From Candidatus Cloacimonadota bacterium (lineage in GTDB: Bacteria > Cloacimonadota > Cloacimonadia > Cloacimonadales > TCS61), in NCBI GenBank assembly GCA_011372345.1, contig DRTC01000407.1, positions 1-6,151 on the forward strand: 6,151 nt of DNA, given 5' to 3'. Positions 5,874 to 6,151 of this stretch are shown here, in pieces. Position numbers and translations under genes: made by a program. The notes below the pieces were generated by a model that was not told where the DNA came from, did not search any database, and was given only the letters and a program-made list of their open reading frames with translations. The first letter of the stretch is position 1. The number at the start of each line of letters is the position of its first letter.

Positions 5874-6131
5874 TTATTCCTTTTCGAGTATGTATAATAC
5901 TCCATCAACAACTACATATACATATTCATCAGTAACTTCAAGAACTTCAAATTCTTCACCCTCAAGCTCTTCAATTGTAATGTACTCAATGTTATCATCA
6001 AGATTTGCGGCAACAAATTCCTTCACATCTTCCTTTACTGTTACTTCCAAATCTGCTAATGTTAGTGCATAACAAAATGAGTTAAATGAAACAAACATTA
6101 GCAATAAAACTGCTAAAAAAATCTTACGCAT
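5874..6131 (-). CDS. Small, very acidic exported protein of unknown function
   Basis: The 85 residues begin with a clear Sec signal peptide: Arg2 and Lys3, then the hydrophobic core IFLAVLLLMFVSF (4-16). The likely cleavage is after Ala22 in CYA-LTL. Cys20 is not in a convincing lipobox, so a lipoprotein is unlikely. The mature part of about 63 residues holds 20 Asp/Glu against 3 Lys, and ends in a predicted beta-hairpin (EYVYVVVDGVLYILEKE, 69-85). The start is supported by AAGGGGG four bases upstream, at 6136-6142. It should act in the periplasm or outside. The family is not recognised. The strong acidity could suit binding cations or a basic partner, but that is only a guess. It is first in a tightly spaced minus-strand cluster with the response regulator; the promoter is beyond the right edge. 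Confidence 0.8.
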   Translation of the reverse strand: MRKIFLAVLLLMFVSFNSFCYALTLADLEVTVKEDVKEFVAANLDDNIEYITIEELEGEEFEVLEVTDEYVYVVVDGVLYILEKE

Positions 6132-6151
6132 TTTTCCCCCTTCATATTAAT

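Overview
The window is AT-rich (roughly 35% GC by eye) bacterial chromosomal DNA. It carries a pyruvate,phosphate dikinase, a tRNA-Lys, a polysaccharide-deacetylase-like gene cut by the left edge, and a small minus-strand cluster ending in a single-domain response regulator. Spacers between genes are full of short palindromic repeats. I infer an anaerobe-type bacterium, possibly of the FCB superphylum (Cloacimonadota or a relative). The grounds are AT-rich codon use, PPDK, a deacetylase-like protein of the type with a DUF7033-like N-terminal half, and two promoters resembling the TTG/TTTG type known from Bacteroidota. This placement is tentative.

Layout. Positions 1-1548 (minus) are one uninterrupted reading frame whose 3' end lies outside the window. 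Its fold-defining motifs match polysaccharide deacetylases, but three catalytic motifs are altered. Its leader contains an 88-bp nested palindromic element (1570-1657). A plus-strand promoter with AT-rich tandem repeats above it drives tRNA-Lys(CUU) at 1793-1865. Positions 1866-2400 hold no gene: there is a T9 tract, about 270 bp of low-complexity CAAAT-type repeats in two opposed arms, a small hairpin, and the ppdK promoter and ribosome binding site. ppdK (2401-5121, plus) is complete, with all catalytic residues I can place, and appears to be a single-gene transcript ending in a strong hairpin at 5132-5164.

The convergent spacer 5122-5378 is packed with three palindromic units: the ppdK terminator, a REP/MITE-like element (5197-5326), and a second two-level palindrome (5331-5361). 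Reading leftward from the right edge, the minus strand encodes an exported, very acidic 85-residue protein (6131-5874), a 27-codon ORF starting one base after its stop, an overlapping 11-codon ORF, and then a CheY-like receiver protein (5753-5379). The spacing suggests one translationally coupled transcript whose promoter lies beyond the window.

No complete known defence system, CRISPR array or transposase gene is present. The items most worth following up are the probable deacetylase pseudoenzyme, the coupled micro-ORFs in front of the response regulator, and the families of nested palindromes.
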